The notes below the pieces were generated by a model that saw nothing but the letters and a program-made list of their open reading frames with translations, did no database searches and was not told where the DNA came from. 39,933 nucleotides of DNA from Actinomycetota bacterium. Its GTDB lineage: Bacteria > Actinomycetota > Humimicrobiia > Humimicrobiales > Humimicrobiaceae. Of this stretch, positions 26,555 through 34,405 are shown one piece after another. The position numbers were made by a program, and so were the translations under genes. The DNA lies in assembly GCA_026392215.1 (NCBI GenBank), contig JAPLCN010000185.1, forward strand, positions 1-39,933. The letters run 5' to 3'. Each line of letters starts with the position of its first letter. Position 1 is the stretch's first letter.

Positions 26555-27547
26555 TTAGCGTCGTTCCAATTTTCTGAAATTAATCCAGACATCTAATATT
26601 CCCATTATTGGAATTACTATAATTAATATTAAAAAGAAACTGAATATTAAAATTATCAGCACTCTCCAAAGTGGAGCAATTCGGAATTTATCAAATATGC
26701 CCCATAAAACCGAAAAACCTAACGCTGTGTAAAACATTCCGAAGATAATTAATAAATTAATACCCGCTGCATCAAAAACAAAGTCATAAGCCGGATTAAA
26801 ATGCGGTATCACAACTAAAATAAGCCCGGCAATTATACCTGAAACATAATACCAGGGCAGGTCCCATGTTTTAAATAAGGGCATACCTTTTAAAATAACA
26901 CCGCTTTTTTTAAATATTGATATGCACCAGTAATAATTTATAAGGCTTCCCAGAAAAACGTACATTAAAAGCAAGCTTGGAATCAGATATGGGATCATAA
27001 CAAGAATATTCCTGCTTTGTTCATATAATGACTTGAACTGGGTATCACTGATTGCCATTAACTGCATGTATTGTTTTATAAAGGGGTCATTGGGAAAATT
27101 ATTTATGACTGCTTTGTAATTATTCATTAAGCCAACTACAATATTTTGCTGCTTTACAAGTGAAACAACAATCACATACAAAACAATTAAAACAATGAAT
27201 AAAATGCTGTTAAATGCAATAATCTGAAACGGGCTTTTATTTTTGTTAAAACAAAATAAATAAATTACAGCAATGCCGATTACCAGAATCGAAAAAAATA
27301 TCGGCAAAGTCAAGTCGATAAAAGCCAAAAGCGAGCTCCCGATTATTGCACAAATAATGCTTTCCCATATTCTGCCTTCAAGCATCAGCTTTATGGCAGG
27401 AATTGAAATTAATGCAAGCCCCAATATACCGAGAAATGGAATAAAAATACTGATAACAAGGACAACGTATGCAAATACCGTTAGCAATATTAGCTTAAAT
27501 AAATTACTTCTGGGCTGATTAATATTATTTATATTATCAAAGGACAT
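26555..27547 (-). CDS. DUF2232 (YybS-like) integral membrane protein
   Basis: A 330-residue, very hydrophobic protein with about eight predicted membrane helices, for example LILLTVFAYVVLVISIFIPF, SLLAFIDLTLPIFFSILVIG and VLIILIFSFFLILIIVIPIM. Its position between rpsR and rplI, size and hydrophobic pattern match the DUF2232/YybS family found there in Bacillota. It may be related to ECF-transporter-like membrane proteins, but no substrate is established. A non-membrane segment of about 55 residues (MNNYKAVINNFPNDPFIKQY and onward) lies in the middle. Function unknown. Confidence 0.75.
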   Translation of the reverse strand: MSFDNINNINQPRSNLFKLILLTVFAYVVLVISIFIPFLGILGLALISIPAIKLMLEGRIWESIICAIIGSSLLAFIDLTLPIFFSILVIGIAVIYLFCFNKNKSPFQIIAFNSILFIVLIVLYVIVVSLVKQQNIVVGLMNNYKAVINNFPNDPFIKQYMQLMAISDTQFKSLYEQSRNILVMIPYLIPSLLLMYVFLGSLINYYWCISIFKKSGVILKGMPLFKTWDLPWYYVSGIIAGLILVVIPHFNPAYDFVFDAAGINLLIIFGMFYTALGFSVLWGIFDKFRIAPLWRVLIILIFSFFLILIIVIPIMGILDVWINFRKLERR

Positions 27548-27572
27548 ATTTTAATTTGTATTTTAGGTTTTA

Positions 27573-27860
27573 TTATCTTGAAAAATAAGGCATTAAAGCT
27601 ATTTCTCTTGCCCTTTTTATAGCTTTTGCAATCATCCTCTGATGCTGAACGCAGTTTCCTGATGATCTCTTTGGCCTTATTTTGCCTTTATCAGACACAA
27701 ACTTCCTTAACAGTGACATATCCTTATAATCTATATGTTCAATATTTTCCTTGCAAAAAAAACAATATCTTTTTCTTTGTTTCAGATTCAAAAGTGATTG
27801 TTTTGAATCTTTGGTATTTCTGGTATTTCTTTCTTCTCTGCTTCCTTTTTTTCTACCCAA
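27573..27860 (-). CDS. rpsR: Small ribosomal subunit protein bS18
   Basis: A 95-residue S18 with the signature [20 protein letters not shown] and the C-terminal [21 protein letters not shown] basic N-terminal extension of about 30 residues ([20 protein letters not shown]) precedes YCFFCKEN. The start is TTG at 27860, ten bases after aaggag. An in-frame TAA just upstream rules out a longer form, and the first internal Met lies inside the conserved domain. Together with rpsF and ssb it forms the classic cluster, in which the S6:S18 complex can autoregulate the mRNA. Confidence 0.94.
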   Translation of the reverse strand: MGRKKGSREERNTRNTKDSKQSLLNLKQRKRYCFFCKENIEHIDYKDMSLLRKFVSDKGKIRPKRSSGNCVQHQRMIAKAIKRAREIALMPYFSR

Positions 27861-27995
27861 TTCTTATTCACTCCTTTAATTTAAAAATTAAATTCAAAAT
27901 TTAAAAAAATTATAAAATTTAAATATTTATAACTATCATGTTTTGTATCTTTCATAAATTATATCCTGATTAAATTATCATTTCAGACTGAACCA

Positions 27996-28448
27996 TTAAA
28001 ATGGAATATCCTCGCTTGAAAATTCTATATCTTCCTCACCATGACTTGTTTGAGTTGCTCCGGATTCTCCGATAAATTCTGTTTTTGGATTTCTCTTAAC
28101 ATCACAAGTTGCATATTCCAGACTTGGTGCAACAAGACTTGCAGTAATCTCAAGCGTAGCTCTTTGTTGTCCATCTTTTTCGTAAGCTGATGCAGTTAGC
28201 TTTTTCCCAAATACTACAACCCTGTCACCTTTTTTTAGGCTTTCAGAGCAATTTTCTGCTAATTTATACCAGGTGGTAACTCTATAAAATTCTGTGTTTT
28301 CAACCCATTCAGATGTTTTTTTATCCTGATAATTTTTGTTAACTGCAATACTAAAAGTAGCCACGGGACTGCCGGAAGGAGTAAACCTTAACTCCGGGTC
28401 TCTGGTTAAATTTCCGTTTATAATCATAACAAATGGATTTGAAGCCAT
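27996..28448 (-). CDS. ssb: Single-stranded DNA-binding protein
   Basis: A 150-residue SSB. The OB fold (about residues 4-108) includes VMIINGNLTRDPELRFTPSG, VATFSIAVNKNYQDKKTSEW and AENCSESLKKGDRVVVFGKK. A short Gly/Ser/Glu linker follows, then the acidic C-terminal tip EDIPF that docks partner proteins at the fork. The linker is only about 30 residues, shorter than in many Bacillota. It lies between rpsF and rpsR and is probably co-transcribed with them. The ATG is preceded by agaaggtg. Confidence 0.95.
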   Translation of the reverse strand: MASNPFVMIINGNLTRDPELRFTPSGSPVATFSIAVNKNYQDKKTSEWVENTEFYRVTTWYKLAENCSESLKKGDRVVVFGKKLTASAYEKDGQQRATLEITASLVAPSLEYATCDVKRNPKTEFIGESGATQTSHGEEDIEFSSEDIPF

Positions 28449-28482
28449 GATTCACCTTCTTGTTTTGTAGAAGATAATATTA

Positions 28483-28779
28483 TTATTTGGAATCTTTTTC
28501 TTCTTTAACGATAAGATGCCTTAAAAGCTTGTCATTAATTTTATTTACCCTGTCAATTTCATTAACAACCGTTTCAGAGCTGGTAAAATTAATGAGATGG
28601 TAGTATCCGTTTTCCTGATGTTTGATTGGATAAGCAAGCTTTCTTACACCCCATTTTTGGGAATCCGTAATAGTACCCTTGCCCTTTTCGACAATTGAAG
28701 TAACTTTTTTTAGCTCTTTTCCTATGGCATCTTCTTCAAGAGATGCATCAAAAACGAGCATGATTTCATAATTTCTCAA
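28483..28779 (-). CDS. rpsF: Small ribosomal subunit protein bS6
   Basis: A 98-residue S6 of normal length: NYEIMLVFDASLEEDAIGKE, then WGVRKLAYPIKHQENGYYHL, and INDKLLRHLIVKEEKDSK at the end. The start is TTG at 28779, eight bases after aggagg. An ATG lying inside that spacer is in another frame and stops at once. S6 binds S18 in the platform of the small subunit. It is first in rpsF-ssb-rpsR, and its leader contains a perfect hairpin (28820-28841) that could serve in control. Confidence 0.95.
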   Translation of the reverse strand: MRNYEIMLVFDASLEEDAIGKELKKVTSIVEKGKGTITDSQKWGVRKLAYPIKHQENGYYHLINFTSSETVVNEIDRVNKINDKLLRHLIVKEEKDSK

Positions 28780-28819
28780 AACACATACCTCCTATGGACT
28801 AATAACTTTTTTTTATTAG

Positions 28820-28841
28820 GCTCTATTATCATCAATAGAGC
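28820..28841 (-). promoter_or_regulatory. Perfect hairpin in the rpsF leader
   Basis: Arms gctctatt (28820-28827) and aatagagc (28834-28841) are exact reverse complements around a six-base loop, about 40 bases before the rpsF start. On the minus strand it is followed by ctaataaaaaa, then the aggagg. It may be the S6:S18 autoregulation site known for rpsF leaders. I do not see the classic CCG feature in the loop, so this is a guess from position. Confidence 0.35.
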
Positions 28842-28914
28842 AGAAAGGCAATTTAATCGCAATATTTAGTTTTCAAATACTAAGCAAGCAAATTAAAAAA
28901 TACCAAGCGAAGAC

Positions 28915-28941
28915 ATTATAACATTTATTTAAATTTGGCAA
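28915..28941 (-). promoter_or_regulatory. Candidate promoter for rpsF-ssb-rpsR
   Basis: The minus strand has ttgcca (28941-28936), a 15-base spacer and a perfect tataat (28920-28915), about 135 bases before rpsF. The spacer is shorter than the ideal 17, so confidence is modest. It lies just after the stop of the HicB remnant. Confidence 0.35.
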
Positions 28942-28958
28942 TAGCACCAGACAGCTAA

Positions 28959-29096
28959 TTATTTTCCATATGTAAAAATATTTTTAGTGACTTCTTCAAA
29001 AGTATCACCTTGAGTTTGACAACCATCTAATTCGTGGCAATAAGCATAATAACCATTTTTATCTTTTTCAATAATTACATTTACGGTCGGGCTCAT
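28959..29096 (-). pseudogene. Truncated HicB-like antitoxin remnant
   Basis: A 45-codon frame from ATG 29096 to TAA 28959 encodes MSPTVNVIIEKDKNGYYAYC followed by HELDGCQTQGDTFEEVTKNI. This is the beta-alpha-beta core of the HicB/UPF0150-like antitoxin family (IEKD..GYYAYC.EL.GC.TQGDT.EE). The usual continuation after the last helix is replaced by FTYGK and a stop. In the same frame the sequence upstream of the ATG also reads family-like (FRFKDKF) but is closed by a TAA. No HicA toxin lies beside it. I read it as a decayed copy rather than a working antitoxin. Confidence 0.6.
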
Positions 29097-29180
29097 AAAT
29101 TTATCTTTAAATCTAAAATAATATTAATTGCCATATAACCTCCTTGGTCTTTATGATATTATTATATATCTTAAGACCTG

Positions 29181-29194
29181 GGGTCAATTGACCC
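29181..29194. repeat. 14-bp perfect palindrome
   Basis: gggtcaattgaccc is fully self-complementary and is flanked by acctgg and tatt. It lies about 35 bases upstream of a ggagg that precedes the HicB remnant. It could be an operator for that antitoxin unit, or a REP-like/mobile-element relic, since ggggtca...tgacccc motifs are common in such elements. Confidence 0.4.
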
Positions 29195-29224
29195 TATTAT
29201 ACATTACGTCTTATTAAATCTTAT

Positions 29225-29311
29225 TTATACTATTTTTTCCATGCCAATCTTTTTATAATCTTCTTCATATTTCTTTGAAAATATTAATGCTACAAAATGT
29301 TTCTTTTTCAT
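29225..29311 (-). CDS. Tiny 28-residue ORF with good ribosome-binding site
   Basis: ATG at 29311 follows aaggag by five bases. The frame encodes MKKKHFVALIFSKKYEEDYK followed by KIGMEKIV and a stop. It is too short for a family call. It may be a small protein or the head of a lost toxin-antitoxin gene, as it sits directly upstream of the palindrome and HicB remnant on the same strand. Only the start signal supports it. Confidence 0.25.
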   Translation of the reverse strand: MKKKHFVALIFSKKYEEDYKKIGMEKIV

Positions 29312-29604
29312 GTTTTCTCCTTAATTGCTTAAAACTCATAATATTTGTATTTTTAATATAAACTGTGTTTAAATATGGATTAATCTTGAAAACTATTGTT
29401 ACTTAAGCTTTTTGAAAACTAACAAAAATAGTGTAATAAATTAGTGATATTTTATATGATTTAAGCTAAATATTAAACAAAACAATGCTTTATAATCAAT
29501 AAATAACGATATTTTTTTAAAAATGTTTTAATTAAATCTAAAAATGATGACATTATTAATAACTTTAATAATCTTAAATAGTTGAATTTTAACTTTAAAA
29601 TAGC
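29312..29604. other. AT-rich gap before the PAP2 gene
   Basis: About 290 bases without a gene. A loose ttgaaa (29412) with taataa 16 bases on could be a plus-strand promoter for the phosphatase gene, but it is weak. I see no hairpin, repeat or RNA gene here. Confidence 0.3.
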
Positions 29605-30402
29605 ATGAAATTTATTAATTTTATTAAAAATAGATTTAATACAAAACGGCAGACAGGTCTATATCTTACCATTGGTGTTGTTTTAGCATCATCATTAATT
29701 TATGCTTTTTTAAATCTGGTTGAAGATTTATTTGATGCATCTGATCTGTTAATATTCGACAAGCATATATTAAATATTATTGAAGCTCTTCGTGCTCCAA
29801 TTCTAAACAAAATCATGCTTTTCATTACCTACCTTGGGAATTCGGAAATAGTTATAATTCCTTTTCTTATTGTTCTAACCATATTAATTATATTGCGTAA
29901 ATGGCGTTATTTTTATTCACTTTTAATTTCGTTTATCGGTGGGGAAATTTTTGTATATATAACGAAAAATGTAATCGGAAGGCAAAGGCCTTCGGTAATT
30001 AATGCATTAACCCTTGAAAAAGATTTCAGTTTTCCAAGCGGGCACAGTTATATTGCTATAGCATTTTATGGTTTGGTTATTTATTTCATATTTAAAATAT
30101 TAAAAAATAAAGTCTTAAAATACCTTGCTCTTTCTATCGGAATAATTCTTATTTTGGCTTTGGGTTTTTCAAGGCTATATTTAGGAGTTCATTGGCCAAG
30201 CGATGTTCTTGCAAGTTTTGCATCAAGCGCAGCACTTCTAACTATGATAATTACATTCCTTGAAATAAAAGATAAATTTCGTCCTGTTATAAGGGTTATT
30301 CCAGAAAAAACTAAAAAAACAGTCCTCATTGTCAGCTCAATTTTGTTCTCTCTCTGGATTATTTACCTAATAATTTTTTATTTAAATAACCCTTTAAAAT
30401 AA
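29605..30402 (+). CDS. PAP2-superfamily membrane phosphatase
   Basis: A 265-residue integral membrane protein with about six helices. It carries the full PAP2 signature: KNVIGRQRP (KxxxxxxRP), FPSGHSYIA (PSGH, with the His that completes the catalysis) and SRLYLGVHWPSD (SRxxxxxHxxxD, nucleophile His). Members dephosphorylate lipids such as phosphatidic acid, phosphatidylglycerophosphate or undecaprenyl diphosphate at the membrane face. Which of these applies cannot be told. The C-terminal 45 residues hold one more helix (LIVSSILFSLWIIYLIIFYL). The ATG has no clear Shine-Dalgarno. It stands alone on the plus strand between two toxin-antitoxin remnants. Confidence 0.88.
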   Translation: MKFINFIKNRFNTKRQTGLYLTIGVVLASSLIYAFLNLVEDLFDASDLLIFDKHILNIIEALRAPILNKIMLFITYLGNSEIVIIPFLIVLTILIILRKWRYFYSLLISFIGGEIFVYITKNVIGRQRPSVINALTLEKDFSFPSGHSYIAIAFYGLVIYFIFKILKNKVLKYLALSIGIILILALGFSRLYLGVHWPSDVLASFASSAALLTMIITFLEIKDKFRPVIRVIPEKTKKTVLIVSSILFSLWIIYLIIFYLNNPLK

Positions 30403-30403
30403 T

Positions 30404-30634
30404 TTAACTTAAATAATGAATGGCAACAAGGACGTCTTTTAAGGAAAAATGTCTTATGTTGTTGATAAGAAGCATTGCATTATTATTTTTTGCAGCAGCT
30501 GCAATTAATGCATCCGGTAGTTTTAACCCATAAGATTTATAATATTTAGTCCGATATAATCCAGTTATCTTTGAAATAGTTTTGCCAGTATTAATAATTT
30601 CAAAAAGATAAAAAATATTAGATAAATAAAAAAC
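30404..30634 (-). pseudogene. VapC/PIN-domain toxin C-terminal remnant
   Basis: In the minus strand a 76-codon frame, with no start codon, ends at TAA 30404. It encodes YRTKYYKSYGLKLPDALIAA followed by AAKNNNAMLLINNIRHFSLK. This is the C-terminal third of a VapC-type PIN toxin: the LPDALIAA helix with its acidic residue, then the segment equivalent to the usual LVTRNxKHF. The N-terminal half with the first catalytic Asp is gone. The frame begins directly after the stop of the histidine phosphatase gene, so the toxin's head was probably deleted. Confidence 0.6.
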
Positions 30635-31303
30635 TTATCTTCTAAGTTTGCTATAATTTTTTATTATCCTGTCAGATGTGCTGCTGTAATATTTAAACAG
30701 ATGGCCTGTAAAATTAATTTGCGAAATGTATGGAATTTCCTTATCTATTACTACCACGTTAATTGCGCCATGGCTTTGGATTATGGAACTCCATCTTTCG
30801 GGAGAAATCTTTAACCAGTAAACCAGCATGGCAACTATGAATCCCCCATGGGTAACTAAAAGAATATTGCTGCCATCTTCGTTTTCACTTAATATTTTTA
30901 CAATTTCCTGCTTCCCTCTGTTAATTATTTCATTAAAGCTTTCACCACCTGTCGGAGGATCCTCAAAAGGGTTCCGAATCCAGTTCTGAAAATCATTGTT
31001 ATATTTTGCAATTATATCGTCAAAAATCAAACCTTCCCATTTTCCGAAACTTAATTCCTTAAGATTTTCTCTGACTTCATAGCTTTTCTTAAGAACTTTT
31101 TTAAAAACTTCTGCTGTTTCTATCGTCCTGCCTAGAGGGCTTGAATAAAATCCGGAAAAATTCACTTTAGAAAGGTATTTTGCTGCAAGTTCTGCCTGCT
31201 TTAGTCCTTCAGAAGTAAGACCGGTATTGGTTATGCCCTGATATCTTGCCTCCAGATTCCAAACTGTCTCACCATGCCTTACCAAAAATAATTTGCTTCC
31301 CAA
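30635..31303 (-). CDS. Histidine phosphatase (phosphoglycerate-mutase-like) family protein
   Basis: A 222-residue protein with the catalytic LFLVRHGETVWNLEARYQG (RHG motif, His as phospho-acceptor), the second Arg in FYSSPLGRTIETAEVF, the acid in LSFGKWEGL and the second His in LVTHGGFIVAM. These make it an active-looking member of the GpmB/CobC/PhoE branch; the substrate (phosphoglycerate, alpha-ribazole phosphate or another small phosphate ester) is not resolved. The start is TTG at 31303, six bases after gggag. A decayed PIN-toxin frame follows its stop directly. The 220-base divergent gap to the next gene is AT-rich. Confidence 0.85.
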   Translation of the reverse strand: MGSKLFLVRHGETVWNLEARYQGITNTGLTSEGLKQAELAAKYLSKVNFSGFYSSPLGRTIETAEVFKKVLKKSYEVRENLKELSFGKWEGLIFDDIIAKYNNDFQNWIRNPFEDPPTGGESFNEIINRGKQEIVKILSENEDGSNILLVTHGGFIVAMLVYWLKISPERWSSIIQSHGAINVVVIDKEIPYISQINFTGHLFKYYSSTSDRIIKNYSKLRR

Positions 31304-31523
31304 TTGTGTCTCCCTTTAGCTATATAACAAATTTTAAGTTAATAAACTTATTTTTTTACGATTTTAATTTTTTTTAATAATAATTTTTTTTGAAACTTAA
31401 TATGCTTAAATCTTCTCTATATAAAATAATGTTTAAAAATTCGCAAACTATACAAAAATTAGTTTTTATCTTAATATCTTTATAATTTTTTTTAAATAAA
31501 AACTTTACCTTGACGGATAATTC

Positions 31524-32735
31524 ATGCAAATTAAAAACAGCAAAATTATAAATAAATTTTTTCAAAAATCTTTGCAGGCAAAAAACGATATTCAAAATAA
31601 AAATAATTCTATCGGATATTTATGCACTTATATCCCTGAAGAGATTTTAATATCCGGCGGTTTAAATGCTATAAGGATCAGGGGAGACAAGGAAAGTAGT
31701 CTGGCTGATGGTTATCTGCCCATTAATTTCTGCCCTTATATTAAAGCTGTATGGGAGGAAGTCTACAAAAAAAGTTATTCTTTAAAATCAATAATTTTTG
31801 CAACATCATGTGATGGCATGAAAAGGCTTTATGACTTGTTTTTAAATTATAAAAAAGAAAATCCTTCATTTATGCTTGATGTTCCAAAAAATTATGATGA
31901 AAATTCTGTTGAATTTTTTGCAGGCAGGTTAAAAAAAATGCTTGAATTTGTAAAAACAATCAGCCCGAACAGGGAAATTGGCAATAATGATTTAGTCAGA
32001 TCTATTGAAATTATGAATAAAAAGCGAAAACTGCTTTCTGATTTAACAGGGATTTATGAATCAGACTTAAATAATTTTATTTCAACAAGCCAGTATTTTA
32101 ATATTCTGGATCTCGCGGTTAGCTCTGAGAATAAAACATTTATTTCCGAACTGGAATTTTTTCTAAAAAACATCCAAAAAGACCTTAAGTCAAATCACAC
32201 TTCAGTTAATGAAGACTTTATTAAAAATAACTGCAACATAATGGTTGTTGGCAATTATATAAATGATGAGAACTTCTGGGATATCTTTACAGATTCAGGC
32301 ATTAAAGTTGTTTCGGGTGACTTATGTATAAGTTCAAGATATTTTGATTTTCAAATTGAATCAAACAATATAAATGCCAATAAACATAAAGAAGAGTGCT
32401 TAAAACTATCTGATTCAAAATATGATGATACCAGTATGGATAATCTTTTAAAATTAATAGCCGCAAGCTATTTGAGAAAACCTTTTTGTTTTAGGATGAC
32501 GTCTTTAAATGAAAAATTAAAATCAATAAAAGATAAAATAAATACCGGAAATATTAGAGCTGTTATTTTTACCAGCCTGAAATTCTGTGATAATACACTT
32601 TATTTTTATCCTGAACTGAAAAAAGAACTGGTTAAATTAAATATCCCGTCTTTATATCTTGATATTGAATATGGGAAATCTTCTTACGGGCAATTAAGAA
32701 CACGTATTGAAGCTTTTTACGAAATGCTCTTTTAG
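31524..32735 (+). CDS. 2-hydroxyacyl-CoA dehydratase D-component-like iron-sulfur protein
   Basis: A 403-residue HgdB/FldBC/BcrBC-family protein (PF06050). The family cysteines appear in order: GYLCTYIPEEIL, INFCPYIKAVWEE, FATSCDGMKRLYDLF and FTSLKFCDNTLYFYPEL. The closing motif is SYGQLRTRIEAFYEML. In relatives three of these Cys hold a [4Fe-4S] cluster that passes a high-energy electron to the substrate. It precedes a second, longer paralogue and an activase on the same strand. The gaps (177 and 215 bases) are wide for an operon, but the trio is functionally coherent. Likely roles are reductive dehydration of a 2-hydroxyacyl-CoA or an uncharacterised ATP-driven reduction. No transporter or CoA-transferase gene is nearby to reveal the substrate. 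Confidence 0.8.
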   Translation: MQIKNSKIINKFFQKSLQAKNDIQNKNNSIGYLCTYIPEEILISGGLNAIRIRGDKESSLADGYLPINFCPYIKAVWEEVYKKSYSLKSIIFATSCDGMKRLYDLFLNYKKENPSFMLDVPKNYDENSVEFFAGRLKKMLEFVKTISPNREIGNNDLVRSIEIMNKKRKLLSDLTGIYESDLNNFISTSQYFNILDLAVSSENKTFISELEFFLKNIQKDLKSNHTSVNEDFIKNNCNIMVVGNYINDENFWDIFTDSGIKVVSGDLCISSRYFDFQIESNNINANKHKEECLKLSDSKYDDTSMDNLLKLIAASYLRKPFCFRMTSLNEKLKSIKDKINTGNIRAVIFTSLKFCDNTLYFYPELKKELVKLNIPSLYLDIEYGKSSYGQLRTRIEAFYEMLF

Positions 32736-32912
32736 TTTGCATTAAAATAGTTGTTGCTATAATTAATATATAAGTATTAACAGAAATTATTTTTGCAATC
32801 TGCGTTACTGATAATTATTAAAGAAATTGGCTTTAAATAAATGTAATTTTAACTTTTTTTAAAATTGCGGAGTTTATTTAATTTAAAAAAAACAATAAAC
32901 CATAGTTTATAA

Positions 32913-34190
32913 ATGAGCGTTTTATCAATAAAAACAAGAATTATTAAAAACATACAGGATAACCTTAACTTAGGGTCTATTAAAAGATTGCTGCACACGA
33001 TTTCAAACAAACCTGTTCTTGCTTTATATGGAAGTTCAATCAAATCCATTACAGACAAATACCTGAATATTTACACTATCAGAAATTTAAATGAAGTTTA
33101 CAGCGGAAAATATCCGGTTGCCTTCGGTTCACTGTTTCTGCCTTATGAACTGATAATAGGGCTTGGGCTTAAACCTTTTCTTCCTGAAATCATGGGCGGT
33201 TTTACTGCCGGTCTCGGAATAAGCGGAAGAACCATAAAAGCTGCATCAAACAACTGGTACTCAAGCGATCTCTGCACATTCCATAGAAGCGCTGCAGGTG
33301 CATGCGAAATGGACTTGTTCCCCAAACCTTCATTTATTGTTTGCAGCAATCTTGCATGCGATGCTGCCGGAAAATCATTTCAGAATTTTTCCAGAAAATA
33401 TAACATTGAAAAAAATTTTTATTTTATTGATGTTCCTCATGATGATGACGGAGCATCTTTAAGCTTTTTATCAAAGCAGCTTGAAAATATTTTTTATGAA
33501 GTTTCAGGAAAATTAAATAAAAAACCAGACATTGAAAAATTAAAAAAAACTATTAATTGTTCCAATGATTTTAGAAAATTTGCCATACAAGCAAATAACA
33601 TAAGAAAAGAACTTTATGATTATCCGCAATACTTCAACGGTTTAAACTACATTCTTCCTTTTTTTGGTTTAAGTGGAACAAAGGAAACTGTAAATCTCTA
33701 TAAAATAATGACTGGTGAACTGCAGGAGAAACTCTTAAAGCAGGATAAAAATAAAAAAATGAAAAAAGTGCTGTGGATGCATTTAAAACCATATTACAGA
33801 AATGAAATATTTAATATTTTAGAGAAAAATAATTGCAGGGTTGTGTTTGAAGAAACATCAAATGTTTTCTGGGATGAGCTTGATCCTGATAAGCCTTTTA
33901 AAAGTCTGGCAAAAAAGATGCTTTCAAATCCTTTAAGAGGCAATGGAGAAAACAGGATCAAAGCCGTGCAGCAAATAGCCGCTTTATATGATATTGATGG
34001 CATAATAATGTTTTCACATTGGGGCTGCAGACAAAGCAATGGCTTGTCGAGATTAATTAAAGAATCATTTAACAAAAAAAGTATTCCGGTTTTAGTGTTA
34101 GACGGTGACTGCGTTGATATTAATAACTGTCCTGCCGGCCAGATTAAAACAAGAGTTGAAGGATTCGCCGAAATTTTAAACTCAATATAA
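32913..34190 (+). CDS. 2-hydroxyacyl-CoA dehydratase / double-cubane-cluster-type protein
   Basis: A 425-residue paralogue of the same superfamily. Cys-containing motifs are SSDLCTFHRSAAGACEM, FIVCSNLACDAAGKSF, FSHWGCRQSNGLSRL and DGDCVDINNCPAGQIKTR, with the family end TRVEGFAEIL. The SHWGCRQ and CSNLACD motifs recall YjiM and the double-cubane cluster proteins (DCCP), which work with a BcrA-like reductase. The extra Cys pair near the C-terminus (DGDC, NNC) would suit a larger cluster. Whether it pairs with the 403-residue protein as a heterodimer or acts alone is open. No clear Shine-Dalgarno is seen at this ATG. Confidence 0.78.
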   Translation: MSVLSIKTRIIKNIQDNLNLGSIKRLLHTISNKPVLALYGSSIKSITDKYLNIYTIRNLNEVYSGKYPVAFGSLFLPYELIIGLGLKPFLPEIMGGFTAGLGISGRTIKAASNNWYSSDLCTFHRSAAGACEMDLFPKPSFIVCSNLACDAAGKSFQNFSRKYNIEKNFYFIDVPHDDDGASLSFLSKQLENIFYEVSGKLNKKPDIEKLKKTINCSNDFRKFAIQANNIRKELYDYPQYFNGLNYILPFFGLSGTKETVNLYKIMTGELQEKLLKQDKNKKMKKVLWMHLKPYYRNEIFNILEKNNCRVVFEETSNVFWDELDPDKPFKSLAKKMLSNPLRGNGENRIKAVQQIAALYDIDGIIMFSHWGCRQSNGLSRLIKESFNKKSIPVLVLDGDCVDINNCPAGQIKTRVEGFAEILNSI

Positions 34191-34405
34191 ATTTATATTA
34201 TTTATATGATTTTGGTTGCCTTAAAAATTATTAAATATTTTATCCGGCAAATTTTTTATAGGTGATGTATTGATATTGCTAAAAAATTATTGCTGTTTTG
34301 TAATTTTTTAAAAATTAAGCCACAAGTATAGTGGTTTTGAATGCAGCAATAGCTTAAAAGAAAAGTTATCTATTATTAATTGAAACACAAAAACAAGAGG
34401 TTCAA

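Noticed and set aside
31374-31595. A 73-codon minus-strand ORF between the phosphatase and the first HgdB-like gene
   Set aside because: It overlaps the start of the HgdB-like gene on the other strand, has no family features and reads as AT-rich noise.
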